Shown here in pieces: positions 1-6,756 of a stretch of 8,202 nt of DNA. Location: contig JAEWEX010000355.1 in NCBI GenBank assembly GCA_023389135.1, forward strand, positions 1 to 8,202. The letters run 5' to 3'. The translations under genes were made by a program, and so were the position numbers. This stretch comes from Pseudomonadota bacterium. Its GTDB lineage: Bacteria; Pseudomonadota; Alphaproteobacteria; Rhizobiales; Methylopilaceae. The notes beneath the pieces are model-generated. The model was not told the DNA's origin and searched no databases. It was given only the letters and a program-made list of their open reading frames with translations. Numbering within the stretch: the first letter of the stretch is position 1; each line of letters opens with the position of its first letter.

Positions 1-10
1 GGGAGAGGGT

Positions 11-25
11 GCCCCCGGAGGGGGC
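11..25 (-). terminator. GC hairpin downstream of xdhB, possibly part of a dispersed repeat
   Basis: GCCCCC and GGGGGC form a perfect 6-bp stem with a 3-nt loop, 17 bases past the xdhB stop codon (42-44). No T-run follows on the minus strand. The flanks (GGGAGAGGG at 1-9 and GGGTGAGGGG at 26-35) resemble the CCCTCACCC/CCTCTCCC intergenic repeats common in high-GC proteobacteria, cut here by the window edge. It may end the operon or lie before a further gene outside the window. Confidence 0.35.
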
Positions 26-41
26 GGGTGAGGGGACCGCC

Positions 42-2363
42 TCATCCTGTGGTCCTCTTGCGCATGTCGTCCACGGCCGCCAGCACCCGCTCCGGCGTCG
101 CCGGGGCGTCCAGCTTCGGCGTCAGGCGGTGGCCGGAAAGGCTCGCCACCGCGTCGCGGATGGCGAGCCACACCGAGATCGCCAGCATCAGCGGCGGTTC
201 GCCGATGGCCTTGGAGCGGTAGACCGTTTCCTCCCGGTTCGGCCGGTCGCCCAGCAGCGTCACGTTGAACACCGGCGGCACGTCTCGGCTGCCGGGGATC
301 TTGTAGGTCGAGGGCCCGTGGGTGCGTAGCCTGCCTTCGCCGTCCCAGACAAGTTCCTCGCAGGTGAGCCAGCCCATCCCCTGCACGAAGGCGCCTTCAA
401 CCTGGCCGAGGTCGATGGCCGGATTCAGCGAATGGCCGACATCCTGCACGATCTCGGTGCGCAGCACCCGCATCTCGCCGGTCAGCGTGTCGATGGCGAC
501 CTCGGAGGCGGCGGCGCCATAGGAGAAGTAGAAGAACGGCCGGCCGGTCATGGTCGCTCCGTCCCAGTGGATCTTCGGCGTCCGGTAGAATCCCGACTGC
601 GACAGCGACACGCGTCTGCGCCAGCAGATCTCGGCGAGTTCGCCGAAGCTCATCGCCTTGTTGCCGTCGCGGGCATGGCCGTCCTCGAACGTGACCGTCT
701 CCGGCGTCGTCCCGAACTCCTCGGCCGCGACGTCCGCCATGCGGGCGCGGATCTGGCTCGCCGCCGCATAGGCCGCCATGCCGTTGAGGTCGGATCCGGT
801 GGAGGCGGCCGTGGGCGAGGTGTTGGGCACCTTGGCCGTCGAGGTCGCCGTTACCCGCACCCGTTCGACATCGATGCCGAACACCTCCGCCACCACCTGC
901 GCCACCTTCACAAACAGGCCCTGGCCCATCTCCGTGCCGCCATGGTTCAGGAGGACGCTGCCGTCGGTGTAGACATGCACCAGCGCGCCGGCCTGGTTCA
1001 GGCTCGGCAGGTTGAAGGAGATGCCGAACTTGATCGGCATGGTCGCAAGTCCCTTCTTCACCACCGGGCTTGCGGCATTGAAGCGGTCGATCTCCGCGCG
1101 CCATTCGGCGAGCCGGGCCTGCGCGTCGAGCGCGGCCACGGTCTCGGCGATGGCGTTGTCCTCGACCTTCTGGCCGTAGGGCGTCATGTCTCGCTCGGCG
1201 GTGCCGTAGAAATTGCGGCGCCGCAACTCGTCGAGCCCAATGCCTGCCTCACGGGCGACATGGTCCATCACCGTCTCGATGCCGAACATGCCCTGCGGTC
1301 CGCCGAAGCCGCGGAAGGCGGTGTTGGAGACGGTGTTGGTGCGGCATGGCAGGCCGATCAGCCGGACATTGGGCAGCCAGTAGCAATTGTCCGCGTGGCA
1401 CAGCGCCCGCGTGACCACTGAGGAGGTAAGGTCCGCGACATTGCCGCCATTGGCGGCAAAGGTCATGTCGAGTGCGACTATCCGGCCATCTGCATCGATC
1501 CCGGCCTCGTATCTGATCAGGAAGCCGTGGCGCTTGCCGGTCGCCTGCATGTCGTCGTCGCGGGAGAGCCGGAGCTTCACCGGCCGCCGCGTCTTCCAGG
1601 CGAGCAGCGCGGCTATCGCCGCGACGATGGTCGCTTGGCTCTCCTTGCCGCCGAACCCGCCGCCCATGCGCCGCACCTCCGCCGTGACCGCGCTGAACGG
1701 CAGGCCGAGCACATGGGCGACGCCGTGCTGCACCTCGGTCGGGTGCTGGGTGGAGGACCACACCGCCATGTCGCGATCCTCGCCGGAGATCGCCAGGGCG
1801 ATGTGTGTCTCCAGGTAGAAATGGTCCTGCCCGCCGCAGCGGATTTCGCCGGACACGCGCCGCGTCGAGGCTGCGAATCCGGCGTCGAGATCGCCGCGCG
1901 CGATCACCTGCTTCGGCGAGACCAGGTCCTCGCGCTCGATCGCCTCTTCGAGCGAAAGCCGCGCCGGCAACACCTCCCAGTCGATTTGCACGGCACGGGC
2001 CGCATCGAGCGCGGCGGCGCGGCTGGTGGCGGCGACCGCGGCCACAGGGTGGCCGACATATTCCGCCGTTTCGGCAAGCGCGGGCTCGCCGGATAAGATC
2101 GGCGCGATGTCGTTGACGCCGGGTATGTCGGCCGCGCTCACGCCCGCCACGACGCCGGGCATCGCAAGCGCCTTCGCGAAGTCGATGGAGCGAATGCGGG
2201 CGTGGGCGTGCGGGGAGAGCACGAGCGCCGCGTGCAGCAGCCCGGCGGGGGCGGGCATGTCGTCGATATAGGCCGCGCGCCCCGTCACATGGCCGACCGC
2301 GCTGTCGTGGCGGACCGGCTGGCCGACGCCGCGCGCCTTGCCGGCGGGGACGGGGACGTTCAC
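42..2363 (-). CDS. xdhB: Xanthine dehydrogenase, molybdopterin-binding large subunit (XdhB)
   Basis: Molybdenum hydroxylase subunit that, with XdhA, oxidises hypoxanthine to xanthine and xanthine to urate in the cytoplasm. The 773-residue product matches the size of bacterial XdhB (about 770-780). Visible motifs: GGGFGGKE at 234-241, FRGFGGPQ at 350-357, GGTEMGQG at 475-482 and GEPP at 721-724. E241, R351 and E722 correspond to bovine xanthine oxidase Glu802, Arg880 and Glu1261, the purine-orienting and catalytic residues. Aldehyde oxidases usually lack the first two, so a purine-type substrate is favoured. I place the start at a GTG (2361-2363) that overlaps the xdhA stop as GTGA, with GGAGG four bases upstream. 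The frame stays open further upstream, but that extension lies inside xdhA and has no family-like sequence. No frameshift or lost motif is seen. Identification is firm; exact substrate preference is inferred. Confidence 0.96.
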   Translation of the reverse strand: MNVPVPAGKARGVGQPVRHDSAVGHVTGRAAYIDDMPAPAGLLHAALVLSPHAHARIRSIDFAKALAMPGVVAGVSAADIPGVNDIAPILSGEPALAETAEYVGHPVAAVAATSRAAALDAARAVQIDWEVLPARLSLEEAIEREDLVSPKQVIARGDLDAGFAASTRRVSGEIRCGGQDHFYLETHIALAISGEDRDMAVWSSTQHPTEVQHGVAHVLGLPFSAVTAEVRRMGGGFGGKESQATIVAAIAALLAWKTRRPVKLRLSRDDDMQATGKRHGFLIRYEAGIDADGRIVALDMTFAANGGNVADLTSSVVTRALCHADNCYWLPNVRLIGLPCRTNTVSNTAFRGFGGPQGMFGIETVMDHVAREAGIGLDELRRRNFYGTAERDMTPYGQKVEDNAIAETVAALDAQARLAEWRAEIDRFNAASPVVKKGLATMPIKFGISFNLPSLNQAGALVHVYTDGSVLLNHGGTEMGQGLFVKVAQVVAEVFGIDVERVRVTATSTAKVPNTSPTAASTGSDLNGMAAYAAASQIRARMADVAAEEFGTTPETVTFEDGHARDGNKAMSFGELAEICWRRRVSLSQSGFYRTPKIHWDGATMTGRPFFYFSYGAAASEVAIDTLTGEMRVLRTEIVQDVGHSLNPAIDLGQVEGAFVQGMGWLTCEELVWDGEGRLRTHGPSTYKIPGSRDVPPVFNVTLLGDRPNREETVYRSKAIGEPPLMLAISVWLAIRDAVASLSGHRLTPKLDAPATPERVLAAVDDMRKRTTG

Positions 2364-3787
2364 AGCGCCTCCAGCCGCGGCGCGGCTCGTCCATCTTCGG
2401 ATGTCTCGATCCGCAGCCGCCGCACAAGATTGGCGGCAGCCCGCAGGCGGTAGTCTGCGCTGCCGCGTTGGTCGCTCATGGGCGCGAAATCCCGTGCGAT
2501 CGCCTCGTCGAGCCCGTCGGGGGCGTCCGCCGACCATGGCCTGGCGGCAAGCAGCTCCTCGACCGCCCGGGCCCGTGCGGGTGTCGCGGCCATCCCCCCG
2601 AAGGCCGCGCGGATCGTGGCCACCCGTCCGTCCGCAATGCGGATACGGAAGGCCGCAAGAACGGTCGAGATGTCCTGATCGAAGCGCTTGGACAGCTTGT
2701 AGGCCACGAAACGTACGCCAGCATCGAGCTTCGGCAGATGGACGGCGGCGATCACCTCATCGCTGGCCAGCACCGTCCTGCGGTAGCCGGTGATGAAGTC
2801 CTCGACCGCCAGCGTGCGGCGCCCGCCGGTCGAGGCGAGCGTTACCGACGCGCCCAGCGCCACGATGCAGGGCAGGGTGTCGCCGATGGGGGAGGCGGTG
2901 CCGAGATTGCCGCCGAGCGTTCCCAGCGCCCGGATCTGGCGCGAGCCGATGCGCCGCACCAGGGCGGCCAGGGACGGGAAGTGGAGGTCAAGCAGGGGCA
3001 GGGCGTCGGTATAGGTGACTGCCGCGCCGAAGGTGACGGTCCGATCGTCCTCCTGGATGGTCCCCAGCTCAGCCACGCGGCCGAGCGAAATGACGGTATC
3101 CGGGGCCGCGGTGAACTTGGCGAAGCCTAGGCCGAGATCGGTGGCGCCGGCGACCAGGGTGGCATCGGGATGCGTCCGGCGCGCCTGCAGCAAGTCGTCC
3201 AGCGTCCGCGGAGCGAGAGCTTGAGGCGACGATGCCGGCTCCAGCGCGGCGAGCGCCTCCGCCCAGCCCGCCGCGCGGTCCGCCAGCGGGTCCGCCGTGC
3301 CACGCGCGCAGGCGCGGCGGACAGCGTCGACGATGGGCCGGTATCCGGTGCAGCGGCAGAGATTGCCGGCGAGTGCGTCGTGGATTTCCGCGTCGTCCGC
3401 CGCCCCGCCGGCGAGCGAGATGCCGGCCATGGCCATGACGAAGCCCGGCGTGCAGAAGCCGCACTGCGTGCCGTCGGTCTCCACCAGCGCCTGCTGCACG
3501 GGATGCAGCGGTCCGTCGCGGTCCGACAGGCCCTCGACGGTCACGATCGCGCGGCCGTCGATCTGGGGCAGGATCATCAGGCAGGAGTTCGCGGCCCGGA
3601 ACCGCATGGCGCCGTTCACCGCCTCGCCCACCAGCACGGTACAGGCGCCGCAATCGCCCTCCGCGCAGCCTTCCTTGGTGCCCGTCAGCCCGCGCCGGTC
3701 GCGCAGATAGTTGAGCACCGTGGTCGCCGGTGCGATGCCGGATTCGGCCACGGGCTCGCCATTGAGCAGGAAACGCAGCGCACTCAT
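2360..3787 (-). CDS. xdhA: Xanthine dehydrogenase, 2Fe-2S/FAD small subunit (XdhA)
   Basis: Electron-transfer subunit passing electrons from the molybdenum site through two 2Fe-2S clusters to FAD and NAD+. The 475-residue protein has the standard domain order. A plant-ferredoxin-type domain carries Cys41, Cys46, Cys49 and Cys69. A helical 2Fe-2S domain carries Cys109, Cys112, Cys144 and Cys146 (CGFC and CRCTGYRP). A FAD-binding domain starts near residue 195 and contains VAGATDLGL (212-220) and TLGGNLGTASPIGD (290-303), the flavin-contacting loops of this family. The C-terminal flavoprotein domain includes KRFDQDIS (367-374). All eight cluster cysteines are present. The start chosen is the ATG at 3785-3787, which gives the expected N-terminus and lies 16 nt past the permease stop, with AAGGCGG about 10 nt upstream. 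The gene overlaps xdhB by 4 nt. No fusion or truncation is seen. Confidence 0.96.
   Translation of the reverse strand: MSALRFLLNGEPVAESGIAPATTVLNYLRDRRGLTGTKEGCAEGDCGACTVLVGEAVNGAMRFRAANSCLMILPQIDGRAIVTVEGLSDRDGPLHPVQQALVETDGTQCGFCTPGFVMAMAGISLAGGAADDAEIHDALAGNLCRCTGYRPIVDAVRRACARGTADPLADRAAGWAEALAALEPASSPQALAPRTLDDLLQARRTHPDATLVAGATDLGLGFAKFTAAPDTVISLGRVAELGTIQEDDRTVTFGAAVTYTDALPLLDLHFPSLAALVRRIGSRQIRALGTLGGNLGTASPIGDTLPCIVALGASVTLASTGGRRTLAVEDFITGYRRTVLASDEVIAAVHLPKLDAGVRFVAYKLSKRFDQDISTVLAAFRIRIADGRVATIRAAFGGMAATPARARAVEELLAARPWSADAPDGLDEAIARDFAPMSDQRGSADYRLRAAANLVRRLRIETSEDGRAAPRLEAL
2368..2372 (-). promoter_or_regulatory. Ribosome binding site deciding the xdhB GTG start
   Basis: On the minus strand GGAGG lies four bases before the GTG at 2361-2363, inside the last codons of xdhA. 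Together with the GTGA stop/start overlap, this sets the xdhB start and suggests that XdhA and XdhB are made by coupled translation in matched amounts. The short spacer is slightly below the usual range. Confidence 0.6.
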
Positions 3788-3803
3788 GGATGTCCGACCG
3801 CCT

Positions 3804-4577
3804 TCAGACGGCCATGGTCGAGCGGTGGGCCCATTTTGTCGAGCGCTGTTCGATCCAGGCGAACACGGCATACATGGCGATGCCTTCCACCGCGAGCGCC
3901 AGCAGCCCGGCGAACACCAGCGGCATCTGGAAGTTCGCGCCCGCCTGCACCATGAGGTGCCCGACGCCTCGGTTTGCCGCAACGGTCTCCGACACCACCG
4001 CGCCGACGAAGGCGAGCGTGATCGCAACCTTGAGCGACCCGAACAGGTAAGGCATGGCGCGGGGGATGCCGACCTTGAGCATGATGTCGAGCTTGCGCGC
4101 GCCGAGCGCCCTCAGCACATCCTCCAGCTCCGGCTCCATTGTGGCGAGGCCCGTGGCCACGTTGACGACAATGGGGAAGAACGAGATCAGGAAAGCGGTC
4201 AGAATCGCCGGCACCTCGCCGATGCCGAACCAGATCACCAGAATCGGAACCACCGCGACCTTGGGGATCGAGTTGAAGCCGATCATGACCGGATAGAGCG
4301 CCTTGTAGATTGTGCGCGACCAGCCGATGAAGATGCCCAGCAGAACGCCGAACACCACCGACATGGCGAAGCCCGCCAGCGTGGTCCACAGCGTGACGAA
4401 GGAATTGCGCCACAGCGGCCGCCAGTACTGCACCACCGCGCCGAAGATCGCGGAAGGCGCGGGCAGGATGAACGGGTCTATGCGGAACAGGTGGACCGAC
4501 GCCTCCCACACCGCGAACAGCGCGACGGTGAACACCCACGGCGCCAGCACCTCGATGGCCTGTGTCGACGGCTTCAT
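3804..4577 (-). CDS. ABC transporter permease, SsuC/TauC/ThiX-type inner membrane protein
   Basis: Inner-membrane channel subunit, 257 residues, of the family that works with NMT1/THI5-, taurine- or sulfonate-type binding proteins (BPD_transp_1 fold). By hydrophobicity about six membrane segments can be placed, near residues 13-29, 66-86, 97-117, 123-145, 182-200 and 219-241. The cytoplasmic EAA loop that docks on the ATPase is clear at about 149-175, with ELEDVLRALGA followed by a conserved Gly and a PRAMP end. I use the ATG at 4575-4577, which overlaps the ATPase stop as ATGA. A longer open frame upstream only covers the ATPase gene. It probably assembles with the ATPase at 4574-5353 and the binding protein at 5535-6551. 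The cargo cannot be read from the sequence; the xdh genes directly downstream suggest a purine or related N-heterocycle. Confidence 0.92.
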   Translation of the reverse strand: MKPSTQAIEVLAPWVFTVALFAVWEASVHLFRIDPFILPAPSAIFGAVVQYWRPLWRNSFVTLWTTLAGFAMSVVFGVLLGIFIGWSRTIYKALYPVMIGFNSIPKVAVVPILVIWFGIGEVPAILTAFLISFFPIVVNVATGLATMEPELEDVLRALGARKLDIMLKVGIPRAMPYLFGSLKVAITLAFVGAVVSETVAANRGVGHLMVQAGANFQMPLVFAGLLALAVEGIAMYAVFAWIEQRSTKWAHRSTMAV

Positions 4578-5353
4578 TGCGGGCGCACCTCGGCGATCTT
4601 GGCGCGAAGCTCGTGATAGATGTCGGTGAATTCCGGCGTGAAGCAGATCTCGAGATCGCGCGGCCGAGGCAGTTCGATCTTCCTGGTCATGACAACCCGG
4701 CCGGGCCGGGCGCTCATGACATGGACGGTGTCGGCGAGGAAGGTCGCCTCGCGAAGATCGTGGGTCACGAGGATCACCGTGAAGCCGATCTTCTCCCACA
4801 CGTCGCGCAGCACGCACCACAGCTCTTCACGCGTGAAGGCGTCGAGCGCGCCGAACGGCTCGTCCAGCATCAGGAGCTGCGGGTCGTGGATCAGCGAGCG
4901 GCACAGCGACACGCGCTGCTGCATGCCGCCGGAAAGCTCCCACGGATAGCGGTCGCCGAAGCCCTTAAGGCCGACCGTCTCCAGCAGCGCCTCGGCGCGC
5001 TCTCGATATTCGGCCTTGCGGGCGCGGAACTGCCGCCGGTGCGGCTCGACGATCTCCAGCGGCAGCATGACGTTCTCGCGGACCCGCCGCCACGGCAGCA
5101 GGTTCGGGCTCTGGAACGCCATGCCGGCCACCTTGAGCGGACCGTCGACCTTGCTGCCGTTCACCGAGATCGCGCCAGCCGTCGGCGGGACGAGGCCGGT
5201 GACGAGCTTCATCAGGCTCGACTTGCCGCAGCCGGACGGGCCGACGACCGCCGCGAACTCGCCCTGGGCGACCGAGAGGCTGGTGCCCTCCAGGGCGACC
5301 ACGGGTGTGGACGCCGTGCCGTAGGCGAGTGTCACGTCATCGATGCGGATCAC
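4574..5353 (-). CDS. ABC transporter ATP-binding protein, SsuB/TauB/ThiZ-type
   Basis: Cytoplasmic ATPase that powers the importer; 259 residues, normal for the nitrate/taurine/sulfonate/pyrimidine class. Motifs in order: Walker A GPSGCGKSS (38-46), Q-loop Gln81 in AFQSPNLLPW, signature LSGGMQQR (140-147), Walker B LLMLDEP (160-166), D-loop following at GALDAF, and the switch histidine H198 in VTHDL. The LLPWRRVRENV stretch after the Q-loop is typical of this subclass. The start is a GTG (5351-5353) with GGAG six bases upstream. The 3' end overlaps the permease start by 4 nt, so the pair is probably translationally coupled. The 181-nt gap on its 5' side, towards the binding-protein gene, contains a repeat element. 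All catalytic residues are intact. Substrate is not encoded in this subunit. Confidence 0.95.
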   Translation of the reverse strand: MIRIDDVTLAYGTASTPVVALEGTSLSVAQGEFAAVVGPSGCGKSSLMKLVTGLVPPTAGAISVNGSKVDGPLKVAGMAFQSPNLLPWRRVRENVMLPLEIVEPHRRQFRARKAEYRERAEALLETVGLKGFGDRYPWELSGGMQQRVSLCRSLIHDPQLLMLDEPFGALDAFTREELWCVLRDVWEKIGFTVILVTHDLREATFLADTVHVMSARPGRVVMTRKIELPRPRDLEICFTPEFTDIYHELRAKIAEVRPQ

Positions 5354-5359
5354 ACGGAT

Positions 5360-5363
5360 CTCC
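5360..5363 (-). promoter_or_regulatory. Ribosome binding site for the ABC ATPase GTG start
   Basis: GGAG on the minus strand sits six bases before the GTG at 5351-5353. This supports the non-ATG start that gives the expected MIRIDDVTLAYG N-terminus. Confidence 0.55.
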
Positions 5364-5412
5364 GGGTCGGAGTTGCCGGCGGCAGGGTGACGGGAGAGGG
5401 CACAACATCCGA

Positions 5413-5516
5413 GTCATCCCGGACGGCGATGCCGATCCGGGAGCCAGGAACACGAGCGCGCCTGGACAAGGCAGTGTTGCCGGCCTCCGGGTTTCGCTCC
5501 GCAGACACGGGATGAC
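5413..5516. repeat. 104-bp intergenic element with 9-bp inverted ends
   Basis: Between the binding-protein and ATPase genes, GTCATCCCG (5413-5421) is matched by its reverse complement CGGGATGAC (5508-5516). Inside the left end lies a hairpin at 5418-5441: CCCGGACGGC pairs with GCCG-A-TCCGGG around a GAT loop, with one bulged A. The form resembles the small palindromic repeats scattered between genes in Rhizobiales genomes, which often begin GTCATCCCGGA. This is from general recollection, not a search. In the transcript it would fold just after the binding-protein stop codon (5535). There it could protect that message from 3' decay or reduce read-through into the ATPase gene. No coding potential is seen in 5354-5534. 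Confidence 0.6.
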
Positions 5517-5534
5517 GGCCAGCGGCCTCCGGTC

Positions 5535-6551
5535 TCAGAGCCGGCGTTCGTCGGCCGCCGGCAGGTACTCGCTCGTGAAGATGTCCTGCCATTTCATGTC
5601 CGGGTTCTTGAACTGGTAGGTCACGGCGATCTGCTTCATGGCGCTGTCGAAGCGCGCCTCGTCCACGCCGCCGAAGCCGTTGGCCTTGACCCACTCGGTT
5701 TCGACATTGTCGCGCAGGCACATCTTCAGCCGCTCCAGCTCGGTGGTCGCATTGCCGATCTCGTTGCGTGTCATCAGCGACTTGATGGCGCCCTCCGGGT
5801 CTTTCGCAGTGTCCTGCCAGCCGCGGATCGTGGCCTTGACGAAGCCTTTCACGACCTCGGGATTGGCGGCGGCGTAGTCGGGATTGACGATGATGACGTT
5901 GCCGTAAAGGTCGAGCCCGTGGTCCGACATCAGCATGACCTTGATGTCGCTTGCGGGGACGCCCTTCGACATCAGGTTGAAGAATGAGGAGAACGAAAAC
6001 CCCGTGATCGCATCCACGTCGCCCGCCGCCAGCATCGGCTCGCGCACCGGGAAGCCGATGTTCTCGATGGTGACCTTGGAGGCGTCGATGCCGTTCTCCT
6101 GGACGAAGGCGGGCCACTGCGCATAGGCGCCATCGGGCGCCGGAGCGCCGAGCTTCTTGCCTTCCAGATCCTTCGGTCCCTCGATGCCAGCCCGCGCCAG
6201 GCTGACGATGGAGAAGGGCGGCTTGTCGTAGACCATCAGGACGGCCATCACCCTGGCGTCCGGGTTCTGGTCGCGGAACTTGATCAGGGAATTGACGTCG
6301 GCGAATCCGATGGGATAGGTGCCCGCCGCGATGCGGCCGATGTTCTGCACCGAGCCCTGGCCGGCATCGACCGTCACTTCCAGCCCTTCATCCTTGTAGT
6401 AGCCCTTGTCGAGGGCGACGAAGTAGGGCGCGGCAGGGCCCTCGAACTGCCAGTCCAGCGCGAACTTGACGGCGGTCTGGGCCTGGCCCGGGACCGCCGC
6501 GAGCGCTGTCATGGCGGCGACGAGAACGGCGCCCGAAAGCAAGCGGTTCAT
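5535..6551 (-). CDS. Periplasmic substrate-binding protein, NMT1/THI5-like family
   Basis: Solute-binding component of the ABC importer, exported to the periplasm; 338 residues. A Sec signal peptide is visible: MNR, a hydrophobic core at about 4-20, then likely cleavage after Ala24 (PGQA/Q). The mature part opens with VKFALDWQFEGPAAPYFVALDKGYYKDEGL, split here as residues 28-40 and 41-57, the hallmark of NMT1/THI5-like proteins (ThiY, riboflavin- and pyrimidine-precursor binders). AADVNS-like (ADVNSLI, 84-90) and GAPAPDGAY (135-143) loops fit the ligand cleft. There is one cysteine (C278). The start is the ATG at 6549-6551, with AGGAGG six bases upstream. It is the first gene after a sigma-54-like promoter. 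Family members bind aromatic N-heterocycles or other small ligands. With xdhAB downstream a purine-like ligand is plausible but unproven; a thiamin-pyrimidine precursor is an alternative. Confidence 0.9.
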   Translation of the reverse strand: MNRLLSGAVLVAAMTALAAVPGQAQTAVKFALDWQFEGPAAPYFVALDKGYYKDEGLEVTVDAGQGSVQNIGRIAAGTYPIGFADVNSLIKFRDQNPDARVMAVLMVYDKPPFSIVSLARAGIEGPKDLEGKKLGAPAPDGAYAQWPAFVQENGIDASKVTIENIGFPVREPMLAAGDVDAITGFSFSSFFNLMSKGVPASDIKVMLMSDHGLDLYGNVIIVNPDYAAANPEVVKGFVKATIRGWQDTAKDPEGAIKSLMTRNEIGNATTELERLKMCLRDNVETEWVKANGFGGVDEARFDSAMKQIAVTYQFKNPDMKWQDIFTSEYLPAADERRL

Positions 6552-6557
6552 GAAATT

Positions 6558-6563
6558 CCTCCT
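6558..6563 (-). promoter_or_regulatory. Strong Shine-Dalgarno for the binding-protein gene
   Basis: A perfect AGGAGG on the minus strand lies six bases before the ATG at 6549-6551. It is the best ribosome binding site in the window, consistent with the high output usually needed for a periplasmic binding protein. It also excludes the in-frame upstream ATG near 6638. Confidence 0.8.
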
Positions 6564-6621
6564 GATGGTTCGCGGACGGCGCAACGCCGCCGACGCCGCT
6601 TTGACGGCAAGTGGACCATGG

Positions 6622-6637
6622 AGCAATCGGCATGCCA
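6622..6637 (-). promoter_or_regulatory. Putative sigma-54 (RpoN) -24/-12 promoter
   Basis: The minus strand reads TGGCATGCCGATTGCT. The sigma-54 consensus is TGGCACG-N4-TTGCW; only one fixed base differs (C to T in the -24 box). The invariant GG and GC are exactly ten bases apart, and the base before the box is T, as in the extended consensus (the R after the -24 box is a C here). It lies upstream of the binding-protein gene in the correct orientation. A start near 6611 would give a leader of about 60 nt. It predicts activator- and ATP-dependent transcription of the transporter-xdhAB operon. Found by eye; a chance match cannot be excluded, but position and orientation favour function. Confidence 0.6.
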
Positions 6638-6675
6638 AGCGGGCAGGCGCGCACCGCCGAAACAGACTGTTGATG

Positions 6676-6695
6676 CCCGCGGCCGGAGGCGCGGG
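6676..6695. other. 6-bp-stem GC hairpin in the M20/binding-protein intergenic region
   Basis: CCCGCG (6676-6681) pairs with CGCGGG (6690-6695) around an 8-nt loop. It lies between the NtrC-like dyad and the sigma-54-like promoter, about 60-80 bases past the M20 stop codon. It could form part of the 3' end of the M20 transcript. It is not followed by a T-run, so it is a weak candidate for an intrinsic terminator. Confidence 0.3.
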
Positions 6696-6709
6696 TTGCT
6701 GTTCATCGG

Positions 6710-6730
6710 CCTGCCCGATTTGTGGGCAGG
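6710..6730. promoter_or_regulatory. 21-bp dyad, NtrC-like upstream activator site candidate
   Basis: CCTGCCC (6710-6716) and GGGCAGG (6724-6730) are perfect inverted arms around a 7-bp AT-rich spacer. The inner 17 bp keep the TGC-N11-GCA spacing of the NtrC consensus TGCACC-N5-GGTGCA, with 8 of 12 defined half-site bases matching. The centre lies about 109 bp upstream of the start predicted from the sigma-54 element, a usual distance for an enhancer site. A third half-site, TGCCC at 6733-6737, partly shares the arm, so two alternative hairpins are possible in RNA. It also lies 27-47 bases past the M20 stop, so a role as an RNA 3'-end hairpin is the competing reading. Confidence 0.4.
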
Positions 6731-6756
6731 TTTGCCCGCCTTCGTCGATCCTGTGC

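Noticed and set aside
432..1421. Plus-strand 329-codon open frame opposite xdhB
   Set aside because: It lies entirely antisense to a well-supported gene, has low-complexity Arg/Gly/His-rich sequence and no recognisable motif. Long antisense frames are expected in GC-rich DNA.
1249..2427. Minus-strand 392-codon frame overlapping xdhB
   Set aside because: Alternative frame of xdhB with Arg/Pro-rich, motif-free sequence; the xdhB frame carries all molybdenum hydroxylase motifs.
3711..4616. Plus-strand 301-codon open frame opposite the permease gene
   Set aside because: Shadow of the permease and the xdhA start; rich in Arg, His, Asp and Glu with no domain, and it ignores the gene boundaries on the real strand.
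6577..6589. Small 5-bp hairpin CGGCG-CAA-CGCCG in the leader of the binding-protein gene
   Set aside because: Such short GC stems are common by chance at this base composition, and nothing ties it to the ribosome binding site.
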